Part shown: in pieces, positions 52,706 to 61,623 of the stretch | How positions within the stretch are numbered: position 1 is the stretch's first letter | Layout: each line of letters starts with the position of its first letter | Position numbers and translations under genes: made by a program | Notes under the pieces: model-generated | Database searches by the model: none | What the model saw: only the letters and a program-made list of their open reading frames with translations | Told to the model about the DNA's origin: nothing | Source: Bryobacterales bacterium | Lineage (GTDB): Bacteria > Acidobacteriota > Terriglobia > Bryobacterales > Bryobacteraceae | Direction of reading: 5' to 3' | NCBI GenBank assembly: GCA_020846745.1 | Contig: JADLDI010000032.1 | Coordinates: 62,001 to 126,000, forward strand | DNA: 64,000 nucleotides

Positions 52706-52761
52706 CCCCGATCGGAGGATCCGATCGGGGGTGATTGGGTGAATCGGGGCCTGTCCCCGAT
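52706..52761. repeat. REP-like palindromes upstream of the RAYT gene
   Basis: First element: CCCCGATCGGA and TCCGATCGGGG, perfect 11-base arms around GGA (52706-52730). Second element: ATCGGGG and CCCCGAT around CCTGT (52743-52761). The second is the reverse complement of the unit ATCGGGGACAGGCCCCGAT found in the array at 27.8-28.4 kb. GGCCTGTCCCCGATC occurs before both. They lie between the RAYT start and the dnaE2 start. Confidence 0.85.
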
Positions 52762-52794
52762 CTCAAGGGGGCGGCGTGGGAGAATAAAGGGCGA

Positions 52795-55700
52795 ATGGGG
52801 GCGCTTTCCTTGGCTACGGTTTCCTCTCCTCAGTACGTGGAACTGCGGACTCGCTCGGCGTTTTCTTTTCTGGAGGGCGGGTCTAACCCGGAGGATTTGA
52901 TATTGACGGCGGCGGCGCTCAATATTCCAGCGGTTGCGATTGTTGACCGCGACGGGTTTTATGGGGCGCCACGGTTTCATATGGCTGCGGTTAAGGCCGG
53001 GATAACTGCTCATATCGGGGCTGAGGTCACGTGTACGAACGGGAAGCGGGCGCCGCTGCTGTGCGAATCGCGGCAAGGCTACCAGAATCTGTGCCAGTTG
53101 CTGACGCTGATGAAACTTCGGGTTCCTAAGAACGATCCGAAGCGTCACGCCGCTGCTACTTGGGATGAATTGGCGGCACACCGGCAGGGGCTCATCTGTC
53201 TGGATCCTTCCTTTTACGACATCTACGGCCCGCGGCAGACCTATGTCGAGTTGCAGCGACACTTCGATGCCCGCCAGGAGGCGGCGAACCGGGCACGGAT
53301 CGACTTTGCGCGGCGGCACGACCTGCCGCTAGTCGCGACGAACGGCGTTTGCTATGCCACGCCAGCCGATCGTCAGATAACGGATGCGCTCATGTGCCTG
53401 CGGCACTACACCACGCTCGACGAGGCCGGCCGCCTGCTGCACCGCAACTCCGAACGCCACCTCAAAAGCGCCGCCGAGATGACCGCCCTTTTTGCCGACC
53501 TACCTGAAGCCATCTACAACACGGTGGAACTGTCGCACCGGTTGGCGTTCACGCTCAAAGACCTTGGCTATGAATTCCCGCGATACCCCGTACCCGGCGT
53601 GCCCTTTCCTCCCACGCAGCGCGACCTTTCCCAATACCTGCGCCAGGTGACAGACGAAGGCGCGCGCCGGAGGTATATCCCTTATCACGACAAAGCCCGC
53701 GAACAAGTGGAGCGCGAACTCGCCCTGATCGAGAAACTCGAGTTAGCGGGATATTTCCTCATCGTCTGGGATCTTGTCGAATTCTGCCGGCGGAACAACA
53801 TTCTGGCCCAGGGCCGCGGATCGGCGGCTAATTCGGCCGTCTGCTACTCCCTCGGCATCACTGCCGTGGACCCAGTCGGGATGGAACTGCTGTTTGAGCG
53901 GTTCCTGTCCGAAGAGCGGGGCGAGTGGCCGGATATCGATATCGACCTGCCCTCGGGCGACCAGCGCGAGCGCGTCATCCAGTATGTCTACGACCGCTAT
54001 GGAGCGCACGGCGCCGCGATGACCGCCAACGTCATCACCTACCGCGGCCGTTCCGCCGCCCGCGAAATGGGAAAGGTGCTCGGCTTCGACGAAGAGGTAT
54101 GCGCACGTCTTTCGGCCACCGCGCCGATGTGGGGTTGGAAAGAGCCCACGGATTGCGTCGAAGAGCGATTCCGCAAGGCCGGCTTCGACCTCACCGATCA
54201 TCGCTACCTACAGTTCGCCCATCTCTACTCCGCCGCGCAGGACCTGCCCCGCCACCTCGGCCAGCACTCCGGCGGCATGGTCATCTGCCAGAACGCACTC
54301 AGCCGTGTGGTTCCGCTCGAACCCGCGTCTATGCCGAATCGCGTGGTTCTTCAATGGGACAAAGAGGATTGCGCCGACCTCGGCCTCATCAAGGTCGACC
54401 TGCTCGGGCTCGGCATGATGGCCGTACTCGAAGACTGCATCGCCATCTCACGCGATACCTACAAAGAGGAAATCGACCTCGCCCATTTGCCGCCGGACGA
54501 CCCCAACGTTTACGCCGCCCTCCAATCCGCCGACACCATCGGTATGTTTCAGGTGGAATCCCGCGCCCAGATGTCTTCCCTCCCGCGCGTGCGGCCCGAG
54601 AAGTTTTACGACGTAGTCGTTCAGGTCGCGCTGATCCGCCCCGGACCCATCGTCGGCAAAATGGTCCACCCCTACCTCCGCCGCCGCCAGGGCCGCGAAA
54701 CAGCCGAGTGCCTCCACCCCTGGCTCGAGCCTGTCCTCCGGCGCACCCTTGGTGTCCCTCTCTTTCAGGAACAACTCCTCCGTATGGCCATGATCGTCGC
54801 CAACTTCACCGGCGGCGAAGCCGAAGAGTTGCGGCGCGCCATGGGCTTCAAGCGGTCGGAAAAGCGCATGAAGGAGATCGAAAAGAAACTCCGCGCCGGT
54901 ATGACCGCGAATGGGATCGTCGGCGAAACGCAGGAGACCATCGTCCACTCGATTGTTTCGTTCGCTCTCTACGGCTTCCCCGAATCGCACGCCGCCAGTT
55001 TCGCCTTACTCGCCTATGCCAGCGCCTGGCTCAAAGTGAACTACCCCGCCGTGTTCACCGCTGCCCTGCTCAACAACCAGCCGATGGGCTTCTACCACCC
55101 CGCCACCATCGTGAAGGACGCCCAGCGCCACGGCGTGCGCGTCCTGCCCGTCGACGTGACTTTGTCGGACTGGCTCTGCACCGTCCTGCCCGATAAGGAG
55201 AAACCCACGTTCCGCCTCGGCCTCAACTACGTCCGTTCATTACGGGAAGCCTCCGCCAAAGCGATCGTCGGCCGCCGGCCGTTCAGTTCGGTCGACGACA
55301 TGTGCCGCCGCTGTCCCGAATTGAATAAAGACGAGGTCCGCCGCCTCGCCGAAATCGGGGCCCTCAATGCCTTGGAAGCCGGACTCCACCGCCGCGGCGC
55401 GCAATGGGAAGTCGAACGGACCATCCGCTCCGCCGGACCCCTCTTCGCCGAACCCTCCGCCGCCGGCGAATCGCCCCTGCCACTTATGAACGCCGTCGAA
55501 CGCCTCACCGCCGACTTCGCTGGCACAGGCATAACCATCGGGCGCCACCCCATGTGCTACCACCGCCCGAATCTACCGAACGACATCCTCCGCGCCGCCG
55601 ACCTGGAGCACGTCCCCCAGAACCGCTACGTTAAGGTAGCCGGCATAGTGATCGTCCGCCAACGCCCCGGCACCGCCCGCGGCTTCGTGTTCCTCTCCTT

Positions 55701-55896
55701 AGAAGACGAAACCGGCATCTCCAACATCATCCTCGAACCAGATTTCTTCGAAGAGAACCGCGCAACTATCCTGCAGAACAGTTGCATGGTGTTCGAGGGG
55801 ATCATGCAGAACCAGGACAACGTACGGTCAGTTAAGGCGCGGCGGGTGACAGCGTTACCGGCGATCGCGGCGGCGCCGGCCCATAACTTCCATTAG
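52795..55896 (+). CDS. dnaE2: Error-prone DNA polymerase III alpha subunit (DnaE2/ImuC)
   Basis: Translesion C-family polymerase of 1033 residues. The N-terminal PHP domain begins YVELRTRSAFSFLEGG, where the usual first HxH pair is lost. The palm shows GRGSAANSAVCYSLGIT, the catalytic acidic pair in PDIDIDLPSGDQRERVI, and IKVDLLGLGMM. The fingers include GMFQVESRAQM and LIRPGPIVGKMVHPYLRRRQG. The end holds an OB fold (VAGIVIVRQRPGTARGFVF). The short C terminus, lacking the clamp and tau regions of DnaE1, fits DnaE2. ImuA and ImuB partners are not adjacent. ATG 52795 has AAAGGG upstream; a later start at 52838 is possible. Confidence 0.93.
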   Translation: MGALSLATVSSPQYVELRTRSAFSFLEGGSNPEDLILTAAALNIPAVAIVDRDGFYGAPRFHMAAVKAGITAHIGAEVTCTNGKRAPLLCESRQGYQNLCQLLTLMKLRVPKNDPKRHAAATWDELAAHRQGLICLDPSFYDIYGPRQTYVELQRHFDARQEAANRARIDFARRHDLPLVATNGVCYATPADRQITDALMCLRHYTTLDEAGRLLHRNSERHLKSAAEMTALFADLPEAIYNTVELSHRLAFTLKDLGYEFPRYPVPGVPFPPTQRDLSQYLRQVTDEGARRRYIPYHDKAREQVERELALIEKLELAGYFLIVWDLVEFCRRNNILAQGRGSAANSAVCYSLGITAVDPVGMELLFERFLSEERGEWPDIDIDLPSGDQRERVIQYVYDRYGAHGAAMTANVITYRGRSAAREMGKVLGFDEEVCARLSATAPMWGWKEPTDCVEERFRKAGFDLTDHRYLQFAHLYSAAQDLPRHLGQHSGGMVICQNALSRVVPLEPASMPNRVVLQWDKEDCADLGLIKVDLLGLGMMAVLEDCIAISRDTYKEEIDLAHLPPDDPNVYAALQSADTIGMFQVESRAQMSSLPRVRPEKFYDVVVQVALIRPGPIVGKMVHPYLRRRQGRETAECLHPWLEPVLRRTLGVPLFQEQLLRMAMIVANFTGGEAEELRRAMGFKRSEKRMKEIEKKLRAGMTANGIVGETQETIVHSIVSFALYGFPESHAASFALLAYASAWLKVNYPAVFTAALLNNQPMGFYHPATIVKDAQRHGVRVLPVDVTLSDWLCTVLPDKEKPTFRLGLNYVRSLREASAKAIVGRRPFSSVDDMCRRCPELNKDEVRRLAEIGALNALEAGLHRRGAQWEVERTIRSAGPLFAEPSAAGESPLPLMNAVERLTADFAGTGITIGRHPMCYHRPNLPNDILRAADLEHVPQNRYVKVAGIVIVRQRPGTARGFVFLSLEDETGISNIILEPDFFEENRATILQNSCMVFEGIMQNQDNVRSVKARRVTALPAIAAAPAHNFH

Positions 55897-55964
55897 CCGT
55901 GTCACGCCGTGTTGTCACACGGTGTATGGTCGTCAACTAAGTGGCATGTTTTCAGCGACTTGGG

Positions 55965-56059
55965 TGGCGGAAGCTAGTGGGAGTCGAACCCACCCGCGCC
56001 GCTAGGCAGCGCACGCTGGTTTTGAAGACCAGGCCCAGCACCGGCCAAGATTAGCTTCC
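55965..56059 (-). tRNA. selC: tRNA-Sec (TCA), selenocysteine tRNA
   Basis: On the minus strand a 95-base tRNA ends in an encoded CCA. Acceptor stem of 8 pairs (GGAAGCTA with TAGCTTCC). The D arm is the 6-pair, 4-base-loop form (CTTGGC with GCTGGG) special to tRNA-Sec. Anticodon arm CTGGT/ACCAG with loop CTTCAAA and anticodon TCA reading UGA. A long variable arm follows, then a T arm with GTGGG/CCCAC around TTCGACT. Length and overall sequence resemble E. coli selC. Confidence 0.97.
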
Positions 56060-56088
56060 ACTTGGCGATTCTAACAGGCCCCCGAGAG

Positions 56089-57417
56089 TTAGCCCCAGAT
56101 TTCGCGGATGGGGGCGTATTCGATGGGGTCGGTTTTGGGGACGTACTCGAATGACCGGCCGATGGGTGTGTCGGGATCGGACTTCGTGTAGTCGATGCCA
56201 AGGGCGTCGTAGATCGTGGCCTCGATATCTTCGGCGCGGACGTCGCGGTCGCGGGACCAGCCGGTTTCGACGGTCGCGCCGCCTTGGGCGTCGGTTTTGC
56301 CGATTGCCTTGGGTCCTTGGATGCCCGCGCCGGCGAACAGAGCGGCTTGTTGGAGATAGTGATCGCGGCCGGCCTGGGTGTTGAGGGCGCCGATGGTGCG
56401 GCCGAATTCGCCCATTGCGACTACCAAAGTCTGGTCGAGCAGGCCGTCGGCCTTGAGGTCGGCGAGAAAGGTGCCGAGCGCGGTGTCGAACTGGCGGCCA
56501 ACGGAGTTGGCGTTGGCGGGGTTGAGCGTCGTGTAAATGGCGGAGTGGTTGTCCCAACCGCCGACGCTGATCTGGATGAAGCGTGCGCCCATTTTGGCGC
56601 GGAGCAGGTTGCGGGCCGCGATGCAGGCGTTGCCGAATGCGGTGTTACCGTAACGGGTGCGCTCGTCCGCGGCGAAGGTGAATGCCTGGTCGACACGCGA
56701 GTTGTACATCAGCATTCGAGCGGCGGTGTTGAACTGGGCCATCTCGCGGGTACCGGTGCCGAGTTCGTTTAAGACGCGTTCTTCGGCATCGAGTTTCATG
56801 AGCAGGTCGTAGCGGCGGTCGAAGGCTGGGATGCCGTCGCGGTGGGAGGTGTTGCCGAGTCCACCCCCGCCTGGATTGACGACGAACGGTGCGTTGGCAG
56901 GGGGAAGATAGCCGTTGCCGGGCATATCTGACGCGGCATTCAGCGCGACAAACGGCGGCAGCGTCTTGTCGGTGTCGAGCGGCGCGAGTTCGCGCGCGAC
57001 CACGGAACCGATATGGGGCGCAATGCTTGCGGTGCTGGCAACGGGGTTGCGGCCGATTTGGATCCAACTTTGCGAAAGCTGATGCACCAGCGCCTTCGAC
57101 TTGATGGACCGCACTAAAGCCACGGCGCCAAGCTGTTCGGCGATCTTGGGCATCAGGCCTTGAGACCAGCGCACGGAGTCGTAACTGGTGGGCGCAAAGG
57201 ACGCGGGCAGCCACGAACCTTCCTTGAGGTCGAACGTGTCGGTGTGGCTGGGGCCGCCCGACATCATGATAAAGACGCAGTAGTTCGCCCTGCCGCCCGC
57301 GGCTGCTTTGGCGGCGCGGTCGAGTGGAGACAGCATGTAGCCGCCGACGGCTGAGGCGACGTGGCGGAAGAGGGTCCGCCGGCCGACGTGAGGTTTACGC
57401 AAGAAGAATTCGCCCAT
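56089..57417 (-). CDS. DUF1501 family protein
   Basis: A 442-residue protein of the alkaline-phosphatase-like DUF1501 family, common in Planctomycetes, Verrucomicrobia and Acidobacteriota. The N terminus GRRTLFRHVASAVGGYML may be a Tat signal. Family motifs are YCVFIMMSGGPSHTDTFDLKEG, the GGWDNHS block (about residue 280), and VVAMGEFGRTIGALNTQAGRDHY. The role is unknown; members travel with DUF1549/DUF1553 proteins as here. The ATG at 57417 has AAGGAGG upstream. It follows the DUF1549/1553 gene by 10 bases. tRNA-Sec lies 30 bases beyond its stop. Confidence 0.9.
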   Translation of the reverse strand: MGEFFLRKPHVGRRTLFRHVASAVGGYMLSPLDRAAKAAAGGRANYCVFIMMSGGPSHTDTFDLKEGSWLPASFAPTSYDSVRWSQGLMPKIAEQLGAVALVRSIKSKALVHQLSQSWIQIGRNPVASTASIAPHIGSVVARELAPLDTDKTLPPFVALNAASDMPGNGYLPPANAPFVVNPGGGGLGNTSHRDGIPAFDRRYDLLMKLDAEERVLNELGTGTREMAQFNTAARMLMYNSRVDQAFTFAADERTRYGNTAFGNACIAARNLLRAKMGARFIQISVGGWDNHSAIYTTLNPANANSVGRQFDTALGTFLADLKADGLLDQTLVVAMGEFGRTIGALNTQAGRDHYLQQAALFAGAGIQGPKAIGKTDAQGGATVETGWSRDRDVRAEDIEATIYDALGIDYTKSDPDTPIGRSFEYVPKTDPIEYAPIREIWG

Positions 57418-57427
57418 GACCGCCTCC

Positions 57428-59302
57428 TTAATAGCTGAACAGGAACTCCACTTTATTCATGAGCACCCAGGCGAGGTCTTCCACCGCCGTGTTGCGGGTG
57501 GCCTGGGTGGTTGCCTTGGCCAGCACCGGGATGGCCTGGGAGCGTTCGTACTCGGTGGGCTTGCGACCGAGGAAGGTGAGGTACAGCTCTTCAAGGATCG
57601 CCTCGTTGCCGGTCATTTGCGCGATGGTGCGCAGGGTGGACGACGCGTTCACCTTGTTGCGGTTGGTGACAAAGCTGTCGTTCATCATGTAGAGCTGCTG
57701 GAGGACCGAGCCGGACTGGTTGCGCAGCATGGTGTCGCGATTGCCGCGCAGGAACGTATTCATGAACGCGGCCACAGTGCCGCTGGAGCGAGGCTCCTGG
57801 GTGTCGGGCAACTGCATCGCCCATTTGACCGGGTCGGGCCATTCGGTGACGGTGTAGTTGTTGAAGACGTTGGTGGCTTTGACGATGGCATCGTGGACTT
57901 CTTCGCCTTCGAGCCGCCGCGGATAGTGGCGCGCGAACAACGGCACCTGGCTGATGTTCCAGTCGCCATCGTAGCGCGAACTCAACTGGTACGCGGCGGA
58001 GGAAGCGAGCAGGCGGAGGAACTCGCGGAGGCTAAAGTCGTTTCCGGCGAGGTTATACGCGAGGGCGCGTAAGAGCCTGGGGTGGGACGCTTGCAACTGC
58101 CACGGGGCGGGCGGCGGATTGTCAGGATCGAGCCGGGCGGGGTCGAGAGCATTGACGGGTTCGACGAGGCCGTAGTTGAACATCGCCTTCCAGAGGCGAT
58201 TGGCGAAGTTGATGGCGAACAGCGGATCTTCGGTGACAAAGCGAGCGAAATCGTACCGCCAATAAGCGCCCTGGGGTTTGGAGCCGTCGCGGTATTCGGG
58301 GTCGACCGCGCGGATGTTTCCGATAAAGGGGCGATTCGGACGGTTGCCGACAAAGGTGCCCAATGGATAGGCACCGGTGGTGCGATCGCTGACGGTGAAG
58401 CTGTTGAAGTATGGACTATCGCGATTCCCGTTGGTAGTGAGATTGATGCGCGAGAAGAAGGCCGCCATTTTCTGCGCGTCCATCCGCGTGAGCGACTTGC
58501 CCCAGAGGCTGAGTTCGTCAAGGTGGCGGCGGCCGTCGTGGCACAGCAGGCAGTCGTAGTGGGAGATGCCGAGGAACCGGTCGGTGGCCTGGTAGAGCAT
58601 CAGGTCGTACCAGTCCTGTGTGGGTCCCATGGTCTGGCGCCCGGCGATGATGTAGTTGGACGCGCCGTCGGCGGCGAGGTAGTTGTTGCCGTCCGCCTTG
58701 ATGACTTCCCAGGTGATCTGTTTCAGGCTCTTGCCCGTGGCAATGGCGTCTCTGATCCAGGCGTGAAAGGCATTGCGGCCTTGCAACTGGCGGCTCACGT
58801 TGGTGGTGCTGACCGTGTTTGAGAGCAGGTCGCCCAGCCACATCGTCCATTTGTCGACGAATTCCGAAGAATTGAGGAGTTTGTCGATGAGGATTTCGCG
58901 CTTGCCTTCAGTAGGATCGTTCACGAACTCGCGGACTTCGGCGGGTGACGGAATGCGGCCGGTGAGGTCGAGCGAGATGCGGCGCAAGAACTCTTCATCG
59001 GTGCTGAGGTTGGCGGATTGAACTCCCGAATCGCGCATCTTGTCGAAGATCTCAGGGTCAATGAAGTTGCGGCGCGGCATCAGCATGGAGTCGGCGGACA
59101 GTTTGTTGCCGGCGGACGCAAACGTAAACGCCGACCGCGCACGTATCTTTGTTGTGTTTTCGGCGACAAGGGCCCGCTCGCGGGCGACGCGCTCAAGATA
59201 GGCATTTTTGTCCGCGCGGAACGTGCAGTTCTCGCCTGCACCCGCCCCGAAGCTTACTATGGCGGCGCCGAAAAAGGTGGCGCCGATTACAAAGAACTGC
59301 AT
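57428..59302 (-). CDS. DUF1549/DUF1553 protein
   Basis: A 624-residue exported protein with a signal peptide (QFFVIGATFFGAAIVSFGAGA). DUF1549 (about residues 80-270) includes STDEEFLRRISLDLTGRIPSPAEVREF and a CLLCH motif in HYDCLLCHDGRRHLD that may bind heme c or metal. DUF1553 (about 350-610) includes FAINFANRLWKAMFNYGLVEPVN and LYLTFLGRKPTEYERSQA. Function is not established in any organism known to me. The ATG has AGGAGG upstream. It forms an operon with the DUF1501 gene, the usual pairing. Confidence 0.9.
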   Translation of the reverse strand: MQFFVIGATFFGAAIVSFGAGAGENCTFRADKNAYLERVARERALVAENTTKIRARSAFTFASAGNKLSADSMLMPRRNFIDPEIFDKMRDSGVQSANLSTDEEFLRRISLDLTGRIPSPAEVREFVNDPTEGKREILIDKLLNSSEFVDKWTMWLGDLLSNTVSTTNVSRQLQGRNAFHAWIRDAIATGKSLKQITWEVIKADGNNYLAADGASNYIIAGRQTMGPTQDWYDLMLYQATDRFLGISHYDCLLCHDGRRHLDELSLWGKSLTRMDAQKMAAFFSRINLTTNGNRDSPYFNSFTVSDRTTGAYPLGTFVGNRPNRPFIGNIRAVDPEYRDGSKPQGAYWRYDFARFVTEDPLFAINFANRLWKAMFNYGLVEPVNALDPARLDPDNPPPAPWQLQASHPRLLRALAYNLAGNDFSLREFLRLLASSAAYQLSSRYDGDWNISQVPLFARHYPRRLEGEEVHDAIVKATNVFNNYTVTEWPDPVKWAMQLPDTQEPRSSGTVAAFMNTFLRGNRDTMLRNQSGSVLQQLYMMNDSFVTNRNKVNASSTLRTIAQMTGNEAILEELYLTFLGRKPTEYERSQAIPVLAKATTQATRNTAVEDLAWVLMNKVEFLFSY

Positions 59303-59384
59303 GACTGATCCCTCCTGACAGGCGACCCTCACCCGGGGATGCCGAGGACTTTTCTTATCCTACCCGATCGATCGACAATGAAAG

Positions 59385-60719
59385 TTGACCCAGGAAATAC
59401 ATATTCTCGGCGGCGGCCTGGCCGGATCGGAGGCAGCGTGGCAGATTGCGCGGGCAGGGGGACGGGCGGTGATTTGGGAGATGCGGCCGGCGCGGCCAAC
59501 CGCGGCGCACAAGACCGACCGCCTGGCCGAACTGGTGTGTTCGAATTCACTCAAGAGCGAAAGCCAGTGGACCGCGCCGTGGCTATTGAAAGAAGAGCTG
59601 CGGCGCTGCGACTCGTTGTTATTAAAGGCTGCGGCGGACGCGCGCGTGCCGGGCGGGCATGCGCTGACGGTGGACCGCGACGCGTTCGCGGAGGCGGTGA
59701 CCGCCGCTATCGGTTCAGCGCCGGGGATTGAGCTGCGGCGGGAAGAGGCGACCTCGATTCCGGCGGACGGGATCGTGATCGTCGCCACGGGTCCGCTGAC
59801 TTCGGATGCGCTGGCGGCTGAGATCGGGCGGCTGACCGGTACGGACCGGTTGTTTTTTTACGACAGTATCAGTCCAATTGTCGATGCGGATTCGGTGGAT
59901 ATGTCGATCGCATTTAGGGCATCGCGCTACGGGAAGTCGCTCGACGGGACGGACGATTACGTCAACTGCCCGATGCATGAGGCGGAGTACAACGCGTTTC
60001 TGGATGCGCTGCTCGAGGCGCAGAAGCATACGCCGCACATCCCGGACGACGTACCGTATTTCGAAGCGTGTTTGCCGGTTGAGGAGATCGCGCGGCGGGG
60101 ACGGGATACGCTGCGGTTCGGTCCGATGAAGCCGATGGGGTTGACAGACCCGCGCACCGGAAGGCGGCCGTACGCCGTGGTGCAGTTGCGGCAGGAGAAT
60201 GCCCGTCAATCGAGCTACAACCTGGTGGGGTTCCAGAACTATCTGAAGTATCCGGACCAGGCGCGTGTGTTCCGGATGATACCGGGTTTGCAGAACGCGG
60301 AGTTTCTGCGATATGGGCAGATCCACCGGAACACGTATATCAACGCGCCGGCCGTGCTGCAGCCGACACTCGAGTTGCGCAACGATCCGCGTATCTTCTT
60401 CGCTGGACAGATAGCCGGCATCGAGGGGTATGTGGAGTCGATCGCAACCGGGCTGCTGGCGGGGCGTGCGGCCGCGGCGATGTCGCGGGGGGAACCTGTA
60501 CAGGCGCCGCCACGCGAAACGGCGCTTGGTTCGCTGTGCGCGTATGTCAGCGGGGCGGACCCGTCGCATTACCAGCCCGCGAACATCACGTTCGACCTGC
60601 TGCCTAAGCTGCCCGAAGAGTTGCAGCAGAAGTTCCGGCGCGACAAGAAGGCGCGGCATGCGGCGGTGTGCAAGCGGGCACTGGAGGCACTGGAGGAATG
60701 GATGGGCGCGCATGTCTGA
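59385..60719 (+). CDS. trmFO: Folate/FAD-dependent tRNA uridine-54 methyltransferase
   Basis: Makes 5-methyluridine at position 54 of tRNA using methylene-tetrahydrofolate and FAD. The 444-residue protein opens IHILGGGLAGSEAAWQIARAGG and continues with MRPARPTAAHKTDRLAELVCSNSLKSE (residues about 33-60), the family hallmark with catalytic Cys. Another key block is PYFEACLPVEEIARRGRDTLRFGPMKPMGL (about 224-255). Start TTG 59385 is required because the ATG at 59378 is out of frame. The stop overlaps xerC by eight bases, a neighbour pair seen in other bacteria. Confidence 0.95.
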   Translation: MTQEIHILGGGLAGSEAAWQIARAGGRAVIWEMRPARPTAAHKTDRLAELVCSNSLKSESQWTAPWLLKEELRRCDSLLLKAAADARVPGGHALTVDRDAFAEAVTAAIGSAPGIELRREEATSIPADGIVIVATGPLTSDALAAEIGRLTGTDRLFFYDSISPIVDADSVDMSIAFRASRYGKSLDGTDDYVNCPMHEAEYNAFLDALLEAQKHTPHIPDDVPYFEACLPVEEIARRGRDTLRFGPMKPMGLTDPRTGRRPYAVVQLRQENARQSSYNLVGFQNYLKYPDQARVFRMIPGLQNAEFLRYGQIHRNTYINAPAVLQPTLELRNDPRIFFAGQIAGIEGYVESIATGLLAGRAAAAMSRGEPVQAPPRETALGSLCAYVSGADPSHYQPANITFDLLPKLPEELQQKFRRDKKARHAAVCKRALEALEEWMGAHV

Positions 60720-61608
60720 GCTGGCGGAGCTGATTACGCAGTTTCTGGATGAGCGGCGGCGCGAGAATGTCTCGCCGCATACGCTGCGGAACTACGGGTC
60801 GGACCTGGAGCAGTTCCGGGCGTACTTCACGACGCCGGAAGGCGAAACGGCGAGTCTCCACTCCATCGATACGCTCGCGCTGCGCGAGTGGTTGGCATCG
60901 CTCTATGACAGGGAGTTGAAGGTGATCTCGTCGCGCCGGAAGCTGGCAGCCGTGCGGTCGTTCTATAAGTGGCTGGTCCGTGAAGGCAAGGCGCCGATCA
61001 ACGTCGCCAAGCTGCTGCGAACACCGAAGCTGCCGAAGACGCTGCCGAACGTGCTGTCGGCGGAGGATACGAACCGGCTGATCGATACGGTGGCGCAGGA
61101 TACGCTGGACCGGCCGTATCCGCAACGCGATCTCGCCATCTTCGAATTCCTGTACGGGTGCGGGGTTCGGGTGAGCGAACTCGTCGGATTGGATCTTTCG
61201 GACATCGATCAGGCGGAGCGCTGGATCCGGGTGATGGGTAAGGGCAAGAAGGAACGGCAGGTGCCGTATGGGGAGCGGGCCGCGGCGGCGCTCGAGCGGT
61301 ATCTGCAGGTTCGCAAGGCGGCAACCGGTGAGGCGGCGGTTTTTGTGAACGCTCGCGGTGGGCGGCTGACGGACCGGAGCGTCCGCAGTATCGTGAAGTT
61401 CTATTCGACCTATCTGGCCGGCGACAATACACTGCACCCGCACTCGCTGCGGCACGCTTATGCGACCCACCTGTTGAGCGATGGCGCGGATTTGCGGTCG
61501 ATTCAGGAGTTGCTGGGGCACGCGCGGTTGTCGACCACACAGCGGTATACGCAAGTATCCTTGCAGGACCTGATGGCTGTATATGATAAGGCGCATCCGA
61601 AGGCTTGA
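60712..61608 (+). CDS. xerC: Tyrosine recombinase XerC/XerD
   Basis: A 298-residue site-specific recombinase that resolves chromosome dimers at dif. The N-terminal SAM-like domain holds FLDERRRENVSPHTLRNYGSDL. The catalytic domain shows the conserved Arg in GCGVRVSELVGLDL, Lys in GKGKKERQVP, HSLRHAYATHLL, LGHARLSTTQRYTQV with the nucleophile Tyr, giving the full R-K-H-R-H-Y set. The ATG overlaps the trmFO stop. No dif site was identified in the window. Being chromosomal and next to trmFO, it is the housekeeping enzyme rather than a mobile integrase. Confidence 0.93.
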   Translation: MSELAELITQFLDERRRENVSPHTLRNYGSDLEQFRAYFTTPEGETASLHSIDTLALREWLASLYDRELKVISSRRKLAAVRSFYKWLVREGKAPINVAKLLRTPKLPKTLPNVLSAEDTNRLIDTVAQDTLDRPYPQRDLAIFEFLYGCGVRVSELVGLDLSDIDQAERWIRVMGKGKKERQVPYGERAAAALERYLQVRKAATGEAAVFVNARGGRLTDRSVRSIVKFYSTYLAGDNTLHPHSLRHAYATHLLSDGADLRSIQELLGHARLSTTQRYTQVSLQDLMAVYDKAHPKA

Positions 61609-61623
61609 CGCATGGCGGGCAAC

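Noticed and set aside
51964..53319. Extended 451-codon version of the RAYT protein
   Set aside because: The upstream part crosses the palindromes and dnaE2 start in antisense. The family N terminus begins at 52650.
53925..55196. 423-codon plus-strand frame inside dnaE2
   Set aside because: Arg/Pro-rich translation in another frame of an unmistakable polymerase gene.
56089..59302. In-frame UGA readthrough (selenoprotein) near tRNA-Sec
   Set aside because: Both neighbouring genes end at family-typical C termini, and neither has homologous sequence continuing past the stop.
60712..61608. Tyrosine recombinase as evidence for an integrated element
   Set aside because: Its overlap with trmFO, XerC-like length and the absence of att-like repeats indicate a housekeeping recombinase.
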